Assembly: GCA_035772405.1 (NCBI GenBank)
Contig: JAYKKM010000496.1
Coordinates: 598,501 to 662,500 of the forward strand
Direction of reading: 5' to 3'
DNA: 64,000 nucleotides
Origin: Chrysogorgia sp. JL179-B06
Lineage: Eukaryota > Cnidaria > Anthozoa > Scleralcyonacea > Chrysogorgiidae
Shown here: positions 1-12,000 of the stretch, piece after piece
Layout: the number at the start of each line of letters is the position of its first letter
Numbering within the stretch: the first letter of the stretch is position 1
Notes under the pieces: model-generated
What the model saw: the letters and a program-made list of their open reading frames with translations, nothing else
What the model was told of the DNA's origin: nothing
Database searches by the model: none
Program-made: the position numbers and the translations under genes

Positions 1-2683
1 TGAGCCACTCACGTCAAGAGCTAGTAAGAATCGATTTTGTGTTGGCTCCACGTGCTGAGAGATAAATAGAAAATCATGAAAATTCCAGATTAGTATAGTT
101 TAGTTTATTTATCACTCTTAGGTGAATGGAATACCCCAACAGGCTAGAAGCCCAATTATAGGGATTCCGAGGACCTACGATTTAAGGTCATTATCTGAGA
201 AGACCCGAAAGTCTTACCATTTGCTGATATTATTGGCAGCACTTTCTCCTCAATTATTTTTAAGACCCGAGTGGAGCAATATAAAAAATATGGGATCTTA
301 GAATGTCAAATTCTGGCATCCATCGGCCTCATTGAAATCTGAAAATAAGTATATTACACTTTGGCATTCAGTTTAACAGCATTATAAAACTAAAAACGGT
401 AGTCACCTGGAAAGAAAGATAAAAAGCTTCTTCAAGAGCATTGACAATTTCTTGATTTGGTGTCCATCTCAGCTTTCCTTTGTCCCCATGACCAGCTGCG
501 TATTGCTTTAACGCAATCAATACATTGAAGGGATGAATACGAGCCTTTTTCAAGGTTTCTGGGTCTGCTAGTTTCCTGCAGACATGGTCTGCCTGATTAC
601 CTTGAGATGACAGAATACCCACTGATGTCATCTTCCCTAAGTTACGTATCATGGCTGTCATTGGCATTTTCTTGAGAAGTGCGACCCAGACCTTGAGAAT
701 TGAAAATATACCATTCATATATCGATACCAAGACATGACACCTTTTGGCAGAAAAGGAAGTAGTTATTTATCTAACATCAGATCCTTTTTATTTTGAGAT
801 AAAAATTTGAATTACCATACAAGTTTTTGTGACCAAGTGGTATGCTTGCATTCACCACTAGCATCTTTTTTGTTGGATTTTGTTGAAATGCATCCAATTT
901 CGTTTTTCCATTGAGTTTAGGGTTAGTTAGTATTAGATTTTTAAATTTACCAGTATGTTTATACATGTACGCACGATTTAGTATGTATGTATGTATGTGA
1001 CGTTGGACAAATATGGTGCTCATAATAAATGGTGAAAAGCGTGTGTGTGTACCACCAATTTTATTATCTCATTGTATTTTGTTGGGCTAGCTCATAGACC
1101 TCTTTCATAATGGCGGCCAGTTTAAATATTCTTTTATATGCATGCAAATTAGCCTATCTGGCCTCGTTACAAAGCGACGATTCTTTGGAATTACAGACAC
1201 ACGAACGAGGTCAGAAAGGCTAATTTAAATGAATATAAAAGAATATTTAATTTGGGCGCCATTATGAAAGAGGTCTATAAGGCCAATTAAAAAAATATTT
1301 CTGTTTTTCATCATTTTTTTTGAAAAAAGTGGGGCGGGCGGGCGGTTTTTTATTTTATTTTTTATTTTTTTATTAATAGCATAAGTAGCCTATTTCGCTT
1401 TTATTAAGCTTTTATTAAAAAAGCGCGTTAAAGGCTGTTTTCCATTTCATAGTATGAAATTCATACACTTCGTTTGTGGTCCCTTTGTGCACGAAATAGT
1501 CACAGCAATCTATCAAAGATCTATCAAAGCTCTTTTATATTGATAGATCGGTACTCTGCTGGCACGACGTTGCGAAAAAACATGAGTAACGAAGGGTATT
1601 GTTGGCTAAATCATGCCTATTTACAAAACATGGCCGCCAATGTTCGGTTTCCGATGTTTTCCGACCAATTACCGATTTAATATTAAAAATAATTAATTTC
1701 CGGGCGGCCAATTTTCCAGGGGCGGGCGGCGATGAAAAACAGAATATTTTTTTTAATTGGCCTAAATACAACAATTTAGTCATTTTCCAATGATTGTTAA
1801 TCACCAAATCTGTTGAAGGGCCTAAAAGATATCTAGTATCATGTGAACTGGGTCATACATATACCTGAGGCAAAGACAGACATGTTGTTGGGATGTGTTC
1901 GCGAACCAAATTGTGCTGCACAATCAGCTCTACAATTCTGTCGACGTTTTCAACAGTCAGTGTTTTCATCTCTTCAACCTGTTTTAAAAACCCGAGTAAC
2001 TGGTTCACGTTTTGGTTAACACCAGGACTTGAAAGATATTCTTCTCTAGTTTTATCCCAGCCCCTAACTATGTATTTTATGATGCATGGTAGTTCGTCTC
2101 CTTCGGGTTTCATGTGTGTAAGACGAGCGATATCTACGTGAGACCAGCCTTCGCGTTTCTGGTATTTCGTTACATCCATGGCAAGTTTCATCGGATCTTT
2201 ACTTGAGTACCATTTCTTGATTGCTTTTCTGTGAGCTCTTCCCCATCCTGTGGTTGGTGCGCTAAGCTTCTTGCAGTTATCCACAAACATAAACAAATGC
2301 GTTGGGATTCGACATACTTTCGACAACACCTCGTAGGCTTTTCGTTTCGTCTCCAAGTTTTCCGATCGAGCGCACATCGCCAGCGAAAATATGATAGAAC
2401 CTTGCTTTGCTGTCCTTCCTTCCACGCTAAATTTCACAATCTCTTCAACAACTTCAACTCCACGGCCTGATTGAATTAAATGGGAAATAGCCTGGGCATT
2501 TTCGATACCAAGTGGTTTCGCTCCAATGTAGTAAGTAGGATTTTCACTTCCTAACACAAGGAATCGATGGAATCTCTTGAAATCATCAACCTTCCAGACA
2601 AAACCACCGGCACTGTTTCTGACTTGGTCTGGTCCCAAAGGTGCATCTGGAGCGATTACGGACTCTACTTGATCAACATCCAT
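1..2683 (-). CDS. RO60: RO60 (60-kDa SS-A/Ro, TROVE2) copy A, 3' end outside window
   Basis: This encodes a ring-shaped RNA-binding protein that in animals binds Y RNAs and misfolded small RNAs. Exons on the minus strand are 2683-1865, 691-407 and 54-1, joined at GT-AG sites in phase 0. Exon 1 holds most of the TROVE (HEAT-like) domain, with the family motifs GGFVWKVDDF, YYIGAKPLG, EGRTAKQGS and CRIPTHLF. Exon 2 continues with ALLKKMPMTAMIRNLGKMT and KKARIHPFNVLIAL. The third exon reaches the start of the von Willebrand A domain and ends, at the window edge, inside the MIDAS motif DVSGS. I chose the start at 2683 (MDVDQ) because an upstream in-frame Met at 2750-2752 adds 23 residues unlike copy B. 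The gene is a tandem duplicate of copy B in the same orientation. Its first-exon core is nearly identical to copy B, while the rest is much more diverged. Confidence 0.93.
1095..1277. mobile_element. 183-bp palindromic MITE with TAGACCTCTTTCATAATGG ends, RO60-A intron 1
   Basis: The left arm TAGACCTCTTTCATAATGGC and right arm GCCATTATGAAAGAGGTCTA are inverted. Inner parts (AAATATTCTTTTATATGCAT and its near complement) extend the arms. It abuts the element at 1280-1763. Confidence 0.8.
1280..1763. mobile_element. 484-bp element with AGGCCAATTAAAAAAATATT ends, RO60-A intron 1
   Basis: The left end AGGCCAATTAAAAAAATATT with TCTGTTTTTCATC and the right end GATGAAAAACAGAATATTTT...AATTGGCCT are inverted copies. 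The interior next to each end is GGCGGGCGG-rich. It is related by its ends to 42204-42717. Confidence 0.75.
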
Positions 2684-2776
2684 AGCTAAAACGTTGAATA
2701 AACCTTGCCAAGGTACACTGGTACAGAATAAAGATTGCACTTTGTCTTGCAAATTGCAATCGGTTTGCGCTTACCA

Positions 2777-3016
2777 CTAATTTCCATCTCTGAAATTGAG
2801 GGACGTCATTTTATTTATTATCAAATTTTATCAACAAACGCCGAAACTAACTCTTACCCTTACCAAAAAAGAACCCTAACCATAACAAGACACTAACCCT
2901 AACAAGACACTAACCCTAAAAAGAAAGAAAATAAAGAACGAATCAACACAAAAGTTACAAAAGATGTCATGTCAATTTCTTGTCAATTTCATCACCATTT
3001 CATAGATGGAAACTAG
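2777..3016. mobile_element. MITE-like element, TTTCCATCT family, upstream of RO60 copy A
   Basis: The ends are inverted repeats: CTAATTTCCATCTCTGAAAT at the left and its near complement (TTTCATAGATGGAAACTAG) at the right. The interior has CCCTAA-rich runs. A 232-bp relative with the same ends lies at 7668-7899 upstream of RO60 copy B, and one-ended relatives are at about 3248 and 6467. Confidence 0.7.
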
Positions 3017-3542
3017 TGGAAAACGTTGCGATTAAAAATTCCAGAAAATCACAATAAAGGTACTGGGTACGAGACCATCCTTTTGAGTTATGTTATCTAG
3101 CTTTCTTTTCCAGGAATCTAGAATTATTTGTAATTTCATGTAAAGAGAACCATGTTATAATTTGTGAAAATATTTTTTATTAATAACTGTGGCTCCACAC
3201 AGTGTACTGAACACAGAATGTATCCATCGTTAAAGTTTTGCATGACGTTATTTCCATCTCAGAAATTGAGGGACATCATTTTATTATTATCAAAGTTTAT
3301 CAACAAATGACAAAACTAACTCTTACCCTTACCAAAAATAACCCTAACCATAAAACTAACTCTAACCATATGTAGAAACTAGCTAGTTTCTCTGAAGACG
3401 ACTCGGGTATACGGGCCAAAAGCTCAAGTTTTATAATTCACATGTTGAAAACCACAAAGTTTTTTGATTGATTTACAGAATGTATCATTGAAAATGCTAA
3501 GGTTTAATTTAGAAGCAGGTTTAGTATAACTTTATTTCTGGG

Positions 3543-4055
3543 TTAGGTCTAGGCAATATGAATTAACTTTGTCTCATTTGAAAGAACTCGTAAAATGGTA
3601 TAACAAGACCTTTTACAATTTTTCTGTATCTTTCTTGGTTTTTGAAATATTTCAGATAATTAATATGACAAAAGACAGTCTACAATCCGCCATCTTGTTG
3701 TAATATTTGACCTAATTAACTAGGAAATTGGTGACGTCACAAAGCAGAGTAGGCCTTGAAACTACTCCATAGGTGACCGAATTTCCGCGGAAGGCTTTTT
3801 AAAATGTTGTGGGCCAATTGAAAATGGAAATAGTGCAGCATATCGAGTTTCTGGCTCATAATGTCGTAAGGTTGGCAAGATGAAAATTGCACTTTACCTA
3901 AATAATTCCAATATGGCAGACAGCACGCTATCTTTCATCAAATTATTTCGAAAACCAAAAAAGATAAGGGAAAATTGTAAAAGGTCTTGTTATACCATTT
4001 CAAGAGTTCTTTCAAATGAGACAAAGTTAATTTACATTGCCATATCCCTTTAAGG
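3543..4055. mobile_element. Foldback/MITE-like element inserted in an older repeat
   Basis: Two arms of about 60-70 bp match in inverted orientation: AATTAACTTTGTCTCATTTG near 3558 and its complement ending near 4033. Outside the arms, the left flank (about 3455-3543) and right flank (about 4055-4095) match the left and right parts of the CTTTGTG-family repeat found intact at 5112-5352 and 10905-11118. This element therefore interrupts one copy of that family. Confidence 0.6.
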
Positions 4056-4323
4056 TTTTTGTTCTTGTAAAGCTTCTGAATATGGAGAAAGGGGGCTGCA
4101 CACATCCCAATGCCCTTATGGCGATATTTGTGATGTTCAATTAATAATGATCAGCATCAATCAAAATCTATGGTTCTAATCATTGTATGTAGTTTTTTAT
4201 TGTGCATAATCTCATAATTCGCCATTAATGAGGGAATTATTTACAATTGTGAAAGTATCATTAATGTGATTACAGTACATTAAAAATTGACCTGTACATG
4301 GTATAAATATTTTTATTAAAAAC

Positions 4324-4497
4324 CAGGGGTGCAACTAGAGGGGGGGGGGGGGTCGCAACCCTGCCCTTTTCCTAAAGACAATCTCTTTGCCCTCATTTCT
4401 ATGCCGGAAAAAAAGCCGAAAATGCGGACGCTAAAGTAACTTTGCCCTAATAGTAATCATGGACCCCTGTCCTCGAAAATTCCTAGTTGCGCCCCTG
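4324..4497. mobile_element. Short element with CAGGGG(T/C)GCAACTAG terminal inverted repeats
   Basis: The left end CAGGGGTGCAACTAG and right end CTAGTTGCGCCCCTG are inverted copies. CAGGG-type ends are usual for hAT-superfamily MITEs. The expected 8-bp target duplication is not clean; only AAAAC is shared at the two borders. A run of 13 G lies near the left end. Confidence 0.6.
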
Positions 4498-4781
4498 AAA
4501 ACACATATTACAGATATTTACTTGTTTTCATCAATGTATGCATATCCACCTCTACAACCGTTAGTGCACAATATACATAATCACACTGTAATAATTATAT
4601 TTAATAGTAATGATTAGTAATCAAAGCTGAAAATCTCAGCAGCTCACCACCTTTTTCCACAACACTGCACACGCAGCACTCAATTGTTTTACTATTATGT
4701 CAATAGTAATATTCCCATTAGCCTTCAGTATCTATTTTAATCACAAGTAAAATTAAAGTAAATCATTCATGATTTCTGAGA

Positions 4782-7633
4782 TTAAATGTTTCCCATAATA
4801 AATTCCGTCATGACCTGCGGAGCTGCTGAATCAAAGCCAGCCATATCAAACATTCCTGGGTCTTCAGGGTCGGCTATTGTGAAGCCATTTGAGGTCATTG
4901 CCACAACAATAAGTTTGGCATTGATATTAGATTTAACCCGATATTCTCGGAGAGCCACACTTGGGTGTTTTTGTCCAAAATAAGTTTCACAATCTGTGTA
5001 CACAATAAAAACATCCACTTTCAAGTCATTTCTCATTGCATAAATCATAGGCATAGCACAGTCTGTGGCACCCATAGTAACCTGTATTGAAAAGAGAAAT
5101 AAAATTCATAGTTAATACAAGTGACACAAAGATTTTGTGGCTTCTTTGTGTTCAAGAAATAGAATATTACATCATTAAAAAGTTGGGTTTAGATGTAGGG
5201 TTAGTATTTCTTTATTTCAAGATTAGGACTAGAGTTTTTATTTGGGTTATGGTTAGGGTTTTTTGGTCCTGTTAAAGTTTCTGAGTATGGAGAAAACAAT
5301 CTTGATTCAACTATGACGTAGTCTGTGTCCATTGTTGCTCTGGTGCACAAAGATGTTGATTTTATTCACATTTAATAAATTAATATAAGAAAGAATACAA
5401 TAAAAACAGGTCAGGTAATAAGTAAGTTGCCAGCTGGTATTATACAGATACAGTATCAGCAGATTGTAACAGTTTGAACTGCTTCTTTTCTGACCTTCAT
5501 CACAAAATGGCTGCAATTTTGGATTAATTTACAATACCTCGTCTATGGTTCGAATAACTTGCTCCAATTTCATATCTTTGTTGATACCCAAAGGAACAAT
5601 TTCATCAGAAAAGCCAACAAACTTGTGCAAGTTCTCAGTTCGAGCTGTCACCATTGCCATGGCCGCCGAGGCAACTGCAGGAGTTATGTTGGGAGCACCA
5701 TTACAGCCACCACCCGTCATTGAACCACTGACATCGAGAGCCAGCAGATACCTCTTGTTTGTTGGTTCAACATTCTAAAATATGGGGAACATACAGTAGA
5801 ATAAGCTATTAAAGCTGTTGAGCTATTACATACAACTTTCTTTCATAAGTAGACTGCTCCCTAGGCAGTATTAAAATACAAATAAAAAGGTAATTGGTGT
5901 ACTGCCAAGGCCCTTTGTAATTTACAAACCCTAAAGGACATATAAAAAGCATCTTCCAGAGCTTTATTGATATCTTTATTCGGTGTCCAGGTTAACTTTC
6001 CTTTGCCACCATGACCAGCTTCATATTGCTTTAATGCCAGCAACACATTGAATGGATGAATACGAGCCTTTTTCAACAAGTCTTCATCTCGTAACTTATC
6101 ACAAACCATCATTGCTTGATCCGTATTTTCCTCAAGGAGTTTGATCGACGTCATCTTGCTAAGATTACGAATCATGGCTGTCATAGGCATCTTTTGCAGC
6201 AATGCATCCCAAACCTTGAATATGTTAATAATAAATTTAAGCAAAGATCTCCTGAAGTGTGAATCATAACAAGCGAACAAATTGTAACAGACTTTTAGTT
6301 CAAGGGGTGTACATACGGGGGCTGCGACGCAGGCTAGGGACAGCAAGCAAGCAATGTAGTCATGAATGGGTTTAGAGCAAAAAAATTTCCCATGGGAAAG
6401 GATTGTGGTCGGGAATTTTTAGTATTACGGACATCCCTCTTCTGTAGTGGAAACTAGACAATCAACTCCAGTTTCCATCTCTCAAATTGAGGTGCAAAAC
6501 AGAACCCCTAAAACTAACCATAACCCAAAGAAAAAACTTAAAAAAAGATGAAGGGAAAAGTGGTATAGGCACTGAAAATTATTATTTTTTGTGATAAAAA
6601 ATATCTGACTGCCATGAGATATTATTTTTCTTGATAAAAGCAGGCCAAGTATCTGTGCCCTAACTTAAACCAAAATGACGTCATATTTCATAATTTTTGT
6701 TAATTGCGACATCCCAAATTATTTCCCCTTTCTCTTCTTTAACAGGCCGTAGGTAGTTGAAGACCTTACAGGCTAAACACATTTCTTGAGTATTACCTTT
6801 ATTGAATTAAGACATGTAGTTGGTATATGTTCTCGCACCAGCTGCCGTTCCAAGATTAGTTCAACAACGCGATCTTCATTTTCCATCGTTAGACTTTTCA
6901 TTTCTTCGACTGATTTCAAAAATTCCACAACACATTTCGTTTCATCATCATTAGTTCCCGGGAATACCTTCAACATATCCTCGTAGCCCTTAACAATGTA
7001 TTTTAAAACACATTGGATTCCTTGATTCTCTGGTTTCATGTGTGTAAGACGTGCCACGTCTACATGAGACCATCCTTCGCGTTTCTGGTATTTCGTTACA
7101 TCCATGGCGAGCTTCATCGGATCTTTACTTAAGTACCATTTCTTGATTGCTTTTCTGTGAGCTCTTCCCCATCCTGTGGTTGGTGCGCTAAGCTTTTCGC
7201 AATAATCGACAAACATAAACAAATGCGTTGGGATTCGACAAACTTTCGACAACACCTCGTAGGCTTTTCGTTTTGTCTCCAAGTTTCCTAATCGAGCACA
7301 CATCGCCAGCGAAAACATGATAGAACCTTGCTTTGCTGTTCTTCCTTCCACACTAAATTTCACAATCTCTTCAACAACTTCAACTCCACGGCCTGATTGA
7401 ATTAAACGAGCAATAGCCTTAGCATTTTCGATACCAAGTGGTTTCGCTCCAATGTAGTAAGTAGGACTTTCACTTCCTAACACAAGGAAGCGCATGAATC
7501 TCTTGAAATCATCAACCTTCCAGACAAAACCACCGGCACTGTTTTTGACTTGGTCGTCTCGGAGACTCGTATTTTGAGCGACATCACTGTCGTTTTCTGT
7601 AGGAAGGTTGTGCGCCATTTGGGAAGCATTCAA
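4782..7633 (-). CDS. RO60: RO60 (60-kDa SS-A/Ro, TROVE2) copy B, complete, 552 aa
   Basis: This is a complete Ro60 RNP protein that binds Y RNAs and defective small RNAs in the cytoplasm and nucleus. Exons on the minus strand are 7633-6797, 6214-5930, 5774-5538 and 5081-4782, all GT-AG and phase 0. They give 552 residues, against 538 in human. The TROVE domain spans roughly residues 25-370 and the von Willebrand A domain 375-552. The MIDAS residues are visible: D388, S390 and S392 in DVSGSM, T459 in GATD and D483 in YTDCET. The C-terminus keeps the family signature TSNGFTIADPEDPGMFDM. A start at residue 6 (MAHNLP) is also possible. Intron 3 contains a CTTTGTG-family repeat. Copy A lies 2.1 kb downstream in the same orientation. 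Confidence 0.95.
5112..5352. mobile_element. CTTTGTG-family inverted-repeat element in RO60-B intron 3
   Basis: This is an element of about 240 bp. Its ends are related inverted repeats carrying the CTTTGTG(C/T)(A/C)CC(A/G)GACACA core, best seen in the other copies. The interior has GGTTAGGGTTT motifs. The other copies are at 10905-11118, 21093-21236 (reverse) and 39458-39672 (reverse). An interrupted copy spans about 3455-4115. Confidence 0.65.
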
Positions 7634-9006
7634 GAAATTCTTCAGTTAGTTCCAGTCCAAACTGCAGTAGTTTCCATCTATCAAATTGACTTTAATAGTA
7701 CAACAAAACATAATAATCATAAAGATATTCGCTTGCCGACAGATACAAAGCGACAAATGTAGTCTCAGAATGATTTCTGGTTACGGCTCGGAAAATTTCC
7801 GAGAATATTGAAAAGTTTGAACAAACCTAACCTGCGAAAGCACCTTTTTGTGCGCGGCTGCTTTCGCTGCGTAAAGTCAATTTCACAGATGGAAATTAGT
7901 TTTCTCTTGCCACCTGCTGATTCCACGACGTTTTAAAACCAACAAAGAAACACTTGTTTAAGGAACGCCAGGACAAAAAGAGTTACATTTTTCGCAAGTA
8001 AAACTGGTCCTGCGCGTAAATACTTGTCTCTATTCTGTTCAGGGCGCTCAGCCCTGATTCTGTTCAAGATTGTTCAAGACCGAAACCAACCTCGTTCCCA
8101 GGGCCTTATCTCCGATCCGCCCCCGCGTAAATCGCAAAAGGCCGTTTCGTCACGTAGATTTTGAACGTTATTTAAGACTTGTCTATTCATGTGATCAGGC
8201 TAGCTTTCTTGTCCCAGTATTTTTTCGGCAATCAAAGACAGTCTTACGTCTTATGTATGGCCACGGGTTTTGGTCTTACGCGCCATAATTTTGGTCTTAC
8301 GCGCCAAGATTTTGGTCTTAATATGCTTACACGCAAGACAAGTCTTCACGCAAAACAAATTTCAGCGTTACGCGTTTTCGTCTTACACGAGAATTCGCGC
8401 AGTTATCCGGTTTGGCGTTCCATACTTCTCAAATCTGATTCAAAATTCATAAGATGAAATTCTCTGAAAATAATGTAGTTTTTCCTCATAAATATCCTTA
8501 TTGATTGGTTAAAAACAAAGTCAAATATTGCAAAGCAGGAATCAATGAATTTCATCAAGCAGCAACTTGGCATCGGTAAAGAAATGAATTGCCAAACTTT
8601 TTTTGTAATTCTAGCTTCTGTCGCCATGATAGCAAGATCAGAGAAATATTACTGTAATCGGCCGAAACTAACTTTTTACTTAGCAATTATTAATTATTGA
8701 ATGTATGTATGATGAATGTTTTTCAACTCAAGCAGTAGAACATATAATATAAATTAAGAAAGGAATACATTTAACCTTTATTGTTTGGTACCATTCTATC
8801 ATTGATAATGGGAAATGTGGGTTATATTTACATGAATCAATGAATTGTACAAACACTTAACATTTTTAGCGTTAAGACCATTATTTTTAAGTTTATATTT
8901 AAGTTTTAAATAACCATAATTGCAATATTTGTACTTGTATTGTTATTAAAAAACAGCTTCCAGTTAGCTAATTAAAATTGAAACAAGTAATTATTTTCAG
9001 TTGACC
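7634..9006. other. Intergenic region RO60-B / ABL 3' side
   Basis: I see no gene. It contains the TTTCCATCT-family element (7668-7899), a short fragment with AACCTCGTTCCCAGGGCCTT near 8088, a small tandem repeat of GGTCTTACGCGCCA units (about 8269-8320), and a minus-strand AATAAA near 8778 that could be the ABL polyadenylation signal. Confidence 0.55.
7668..7899. mobile_element. MITE-like element, TTTCCATCT family, upstream of RO60 copy B
   Basis: The left end TAGTTTCCATCTATCAAATT and right end AATTTCACAGATGGAAATTA are inverted copies, and the similarity continues into the adjoining GACTTTA/TAAAGTC. It has the same family and nearly the same position relative to the RO60 start as the element at 2777-3016. 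Confidence 0.7.
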
Positions 9007-12000
9007 CTACCTAGGTGGTAGTTTAGGTTTAACAAGTAATTTGGGTCGTGGTGCTGGTTTAGGAGCGAGGGTGGGTTTATTTTTCAGTGCTGGCTTTATT
9101 GTTCTTGAGTTGGTTTCACTTGCGGTACTTTGCTCCAACCCATGAGGTTGTGGCAGTGGGCGAGCCAACATATTGGGTGGCACCGGTGGTGAGTTAACTC
9201 CATTCACGTGTTCCTGGTCTTGTGATGTGTTCCAAGGGACAGCGGGCAAGTTCCTTTGCCTTGGTGGGGGTGTGACAACGTCAGTAGATTTTTGTTTGAA
9301 AGGTGTGTGTGGTTTTTTAGAGTTCACGCTATCGGTGCTCTGACTATAACTTGATGCTTCATCTGTTGCTACCTTGGGAACAGGCGGGGGAGGTCGCTGT
9401 CTGGCAGGTGGGACTTTTGGAAATCTTGGCGCTGCCTCTTCATGTTGTTTGGGTACACGTGGGACACGTGGCTTTGGAAAGGCAACACGTTCTTCATTGG
9501 AAGTTGGCGGGAGTGACTTATTGCGGAGAGTACTGGTGTTCTGTCCAGTCCAAGAACTAGATGGTGGCTCTTCACTGTCATGAGCAGTTTTCTTAGGTGA
9601 CTTGATTGATGATGTAGGACGAAGCTTGATTGTTGCTAAACCTTCGGCTAGATTAGGTATGCCGGGCTGAATCCCAGTCACACTGGGTGTTCTGCTACTA
9701 CCTGCAGATGCAGGTCTGGTGACAGATGGAGGCTTGGTACTAGATGGGAGTGGAGGCATGCTATTAGATGGGTGTGGAGGCATAGCGGTAGATGGATGTG
9801 GAGGTCTGGCACTAGATGGAGGTGGAGGGGCATCTATGGATCCAGTGTTTGATTCTTCACCAGAGTAAGATTTTCTCCCTTTTTCCTTTTCAGCTTTTGC
9901 AGATTTCTGTTTTTGTTTTGTAGAGTCTTTGGATTTAGCTTTTGATTTTTTTTCATGTTGCTTGAGCAATGTCTTTGCAACTTCTGTGTTTAAAAAAACA
10001 AACAAAATGGAAAACAAGATAAAAATGTTTTATTTTGTAAATTGGTAAATGTGATACAGTAAAAACCCGCGTATAAGAACCACCATTTTCTGAGTTAGCC
10101 TAAAAAGGTTCTTATATAATTGGTATTTACTGGGATTTTAGGCTATTTAGGTTTTTAAATACAGTATGTTCTTATTTTTTTTCGAGGAAAGCGTGCTTGC
10201 TGTTGGCCCAACAACTAGCTCAAAATGGGTGTGGTCACTTGCTTCTGTACTAATATGACCACATAATAAAAAAAAACCTTACCCTGCTCTGATTTATGTC
10301 CAGTTCCTTTAGGTAACAATTAAGCTGCAGTGATCATGCATCCAGGAAAATAAAATTTGTACTGTGTTGCAGTGTTACTGGGAAATCTTTTAAAAATAAT
10401 TTAACATGTCATTACCAAAAATACAAAATGTGCAAAATTTCGTGTTTTTATTTTCAGTTATTTCTTTTTTTCAAATAAGAACCTGTTACAATTCTTAGGC
10501 TAAAAAGGTTCTTATAAAATGGGGGTCTAAAAGGCAAATTTTAGCCTAAAGGTTCTTAATTCACAGGTTCTTATACGCAGGTTTTTACTGTAGCTTGGTG
10601 AGATCATAAACTAGACAAAAATAATTAAAAAAATACTTTTAAGGGTCAAGTTGTCAACTATAGTAAGAAGCTTCATGCACAAACGATTCACATACCTTCA
10701 TTTACATCATTTAATTCAAACATGTTGTTTAGATCTGAGTGGATTTCATTAAATGATGGTCTATCATGAGCATGCCATGCCCAACCTGAATGAATAAAGT
10801 GGAAGGTAACTTTGATGGAAAGTCATACTGGATGGTAGAAAGTTTCTGTAATCATTAACAAGTCAGTATAAACTGTAGTTTTTAACACCAGTACAAATAC
10901 GGCTGCTACTTTGTGCACCAGACACAGAATATTACATCATTAAAATCATTTGTTTAAAAGTAGGGTTAGTATTCCTTTATTTCAGGGTTAGGACTAGAGT
11001 TTTTATTTGGGTTATGGTTAGGGTTTTTGTTCTTGTAAAGCTTCTGAATCTTGAGAAAATAACCTTGATGTGTCTATGACGTAGTCTGTGTCTATTGTGT
11101 GTGCAGTACACAAAGATGTCAAGACTACACTGGAACAACCTGGACGATCAACTTCTCACTTCTGATATATTAATAACAAATCCATTCTGTTTTGGACAAC
11201 TACTATTTGATTTAAAGTATTTTTCTCAACTGTAAAGGCCTCAGAAATGTCCCCCCGCAGTATATGAACGAAGATGCCACAAATACAACTCTAATATTTC
11301 CACAGTTTACTTACACTTTATCATCAGATCATAAACAACATCAGGGCAGCCCTCCGGAGAAGGCATACGATACCCTGAATAGAGTTTATCATACACCTTA
11401 GACAAGTCCAAACCAGGGTATGGTGAGACACCATATGTGGCTAGTTCCCACAGGAGTACACCAAATGCTACAGGACAAAGAAAATAATATTTGAGAATTA
11501 TCTTCTAAAGGTAACATGAACATAAACAGAAAATTGTTGATTTGAGTGGGACTTTTGGTTCCTATTATTACACTACTGTAGCCACAAAGTTTATCAATTC
11601 TCTGAAACTTAAGAATGAAAAGGAAACTAAGAACATTAATGAGCATGTGTTAAGATATGGGATAATACTTAAATTGTAAAAATATTGACGAAGCACAGCC
11701 AAGTGGAGACATTATGGTTTAGGAGACTAGTTTGTTAGCATCTTTGCTGAAATACTTTATTGGTACAAGCTAAACCACCAGACAGTGGTCTTCAACAGGA
11801 AAAAGATGAATGGAAAGGGAAAATGATGGTGATTATTACACACATGGTTATGAATAATTAAAACCCAAAATAGAAAATGAGTGTTACTGAAACAGCATTG
11901 ATAAAACATGTTACTGTATTGTATTAGGAAAATCATCTGATAAACCTTCTGTACATTTCAACGACCTGTACATTTCATATCACAACATTACACATACCCC

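Larger units (their letters stand above)
2684..4781. other. Intergenic region between the two RO60 copies, filled with inverted-repeat elements
   Basis: I see no gene here. The stretch holds a 240-bp inverted-repeat element (2777-3016), a diverged partial relative (about 3248-3375), a foldback element of about 510 bp (3543-4055) sitting inside an older repeat, and a 174-bp element with CAGGGG ends (4324-4497). The rest is AT-rich sequence without a recognisable feature. Confidence 0.7.

Noticed and set aside
2870..3370. CCCTAA/TTAGGG runs suggesting an interstitial telomere
   Set aside because: The runs are short, degenerate and belong to several small repeat families (also at 5200, 10970, 27820, 29190, 33460 and 39570).
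7634..7905. A Y RNA gene beside the RO60 copies
   Set aside because: I saw no polymerase III gene with a Y RNA stem near either copy. The inverted repeat there is a MITE-like element with relatives elsewhere.
8403..8627. A 74-residue minus-strand frame downstream of ABL that might hold the missing F-actin-binding domain
   Set aside because: Its residues show no similarity I can recognise to that domain, and no acceptor in the right phase stands out.
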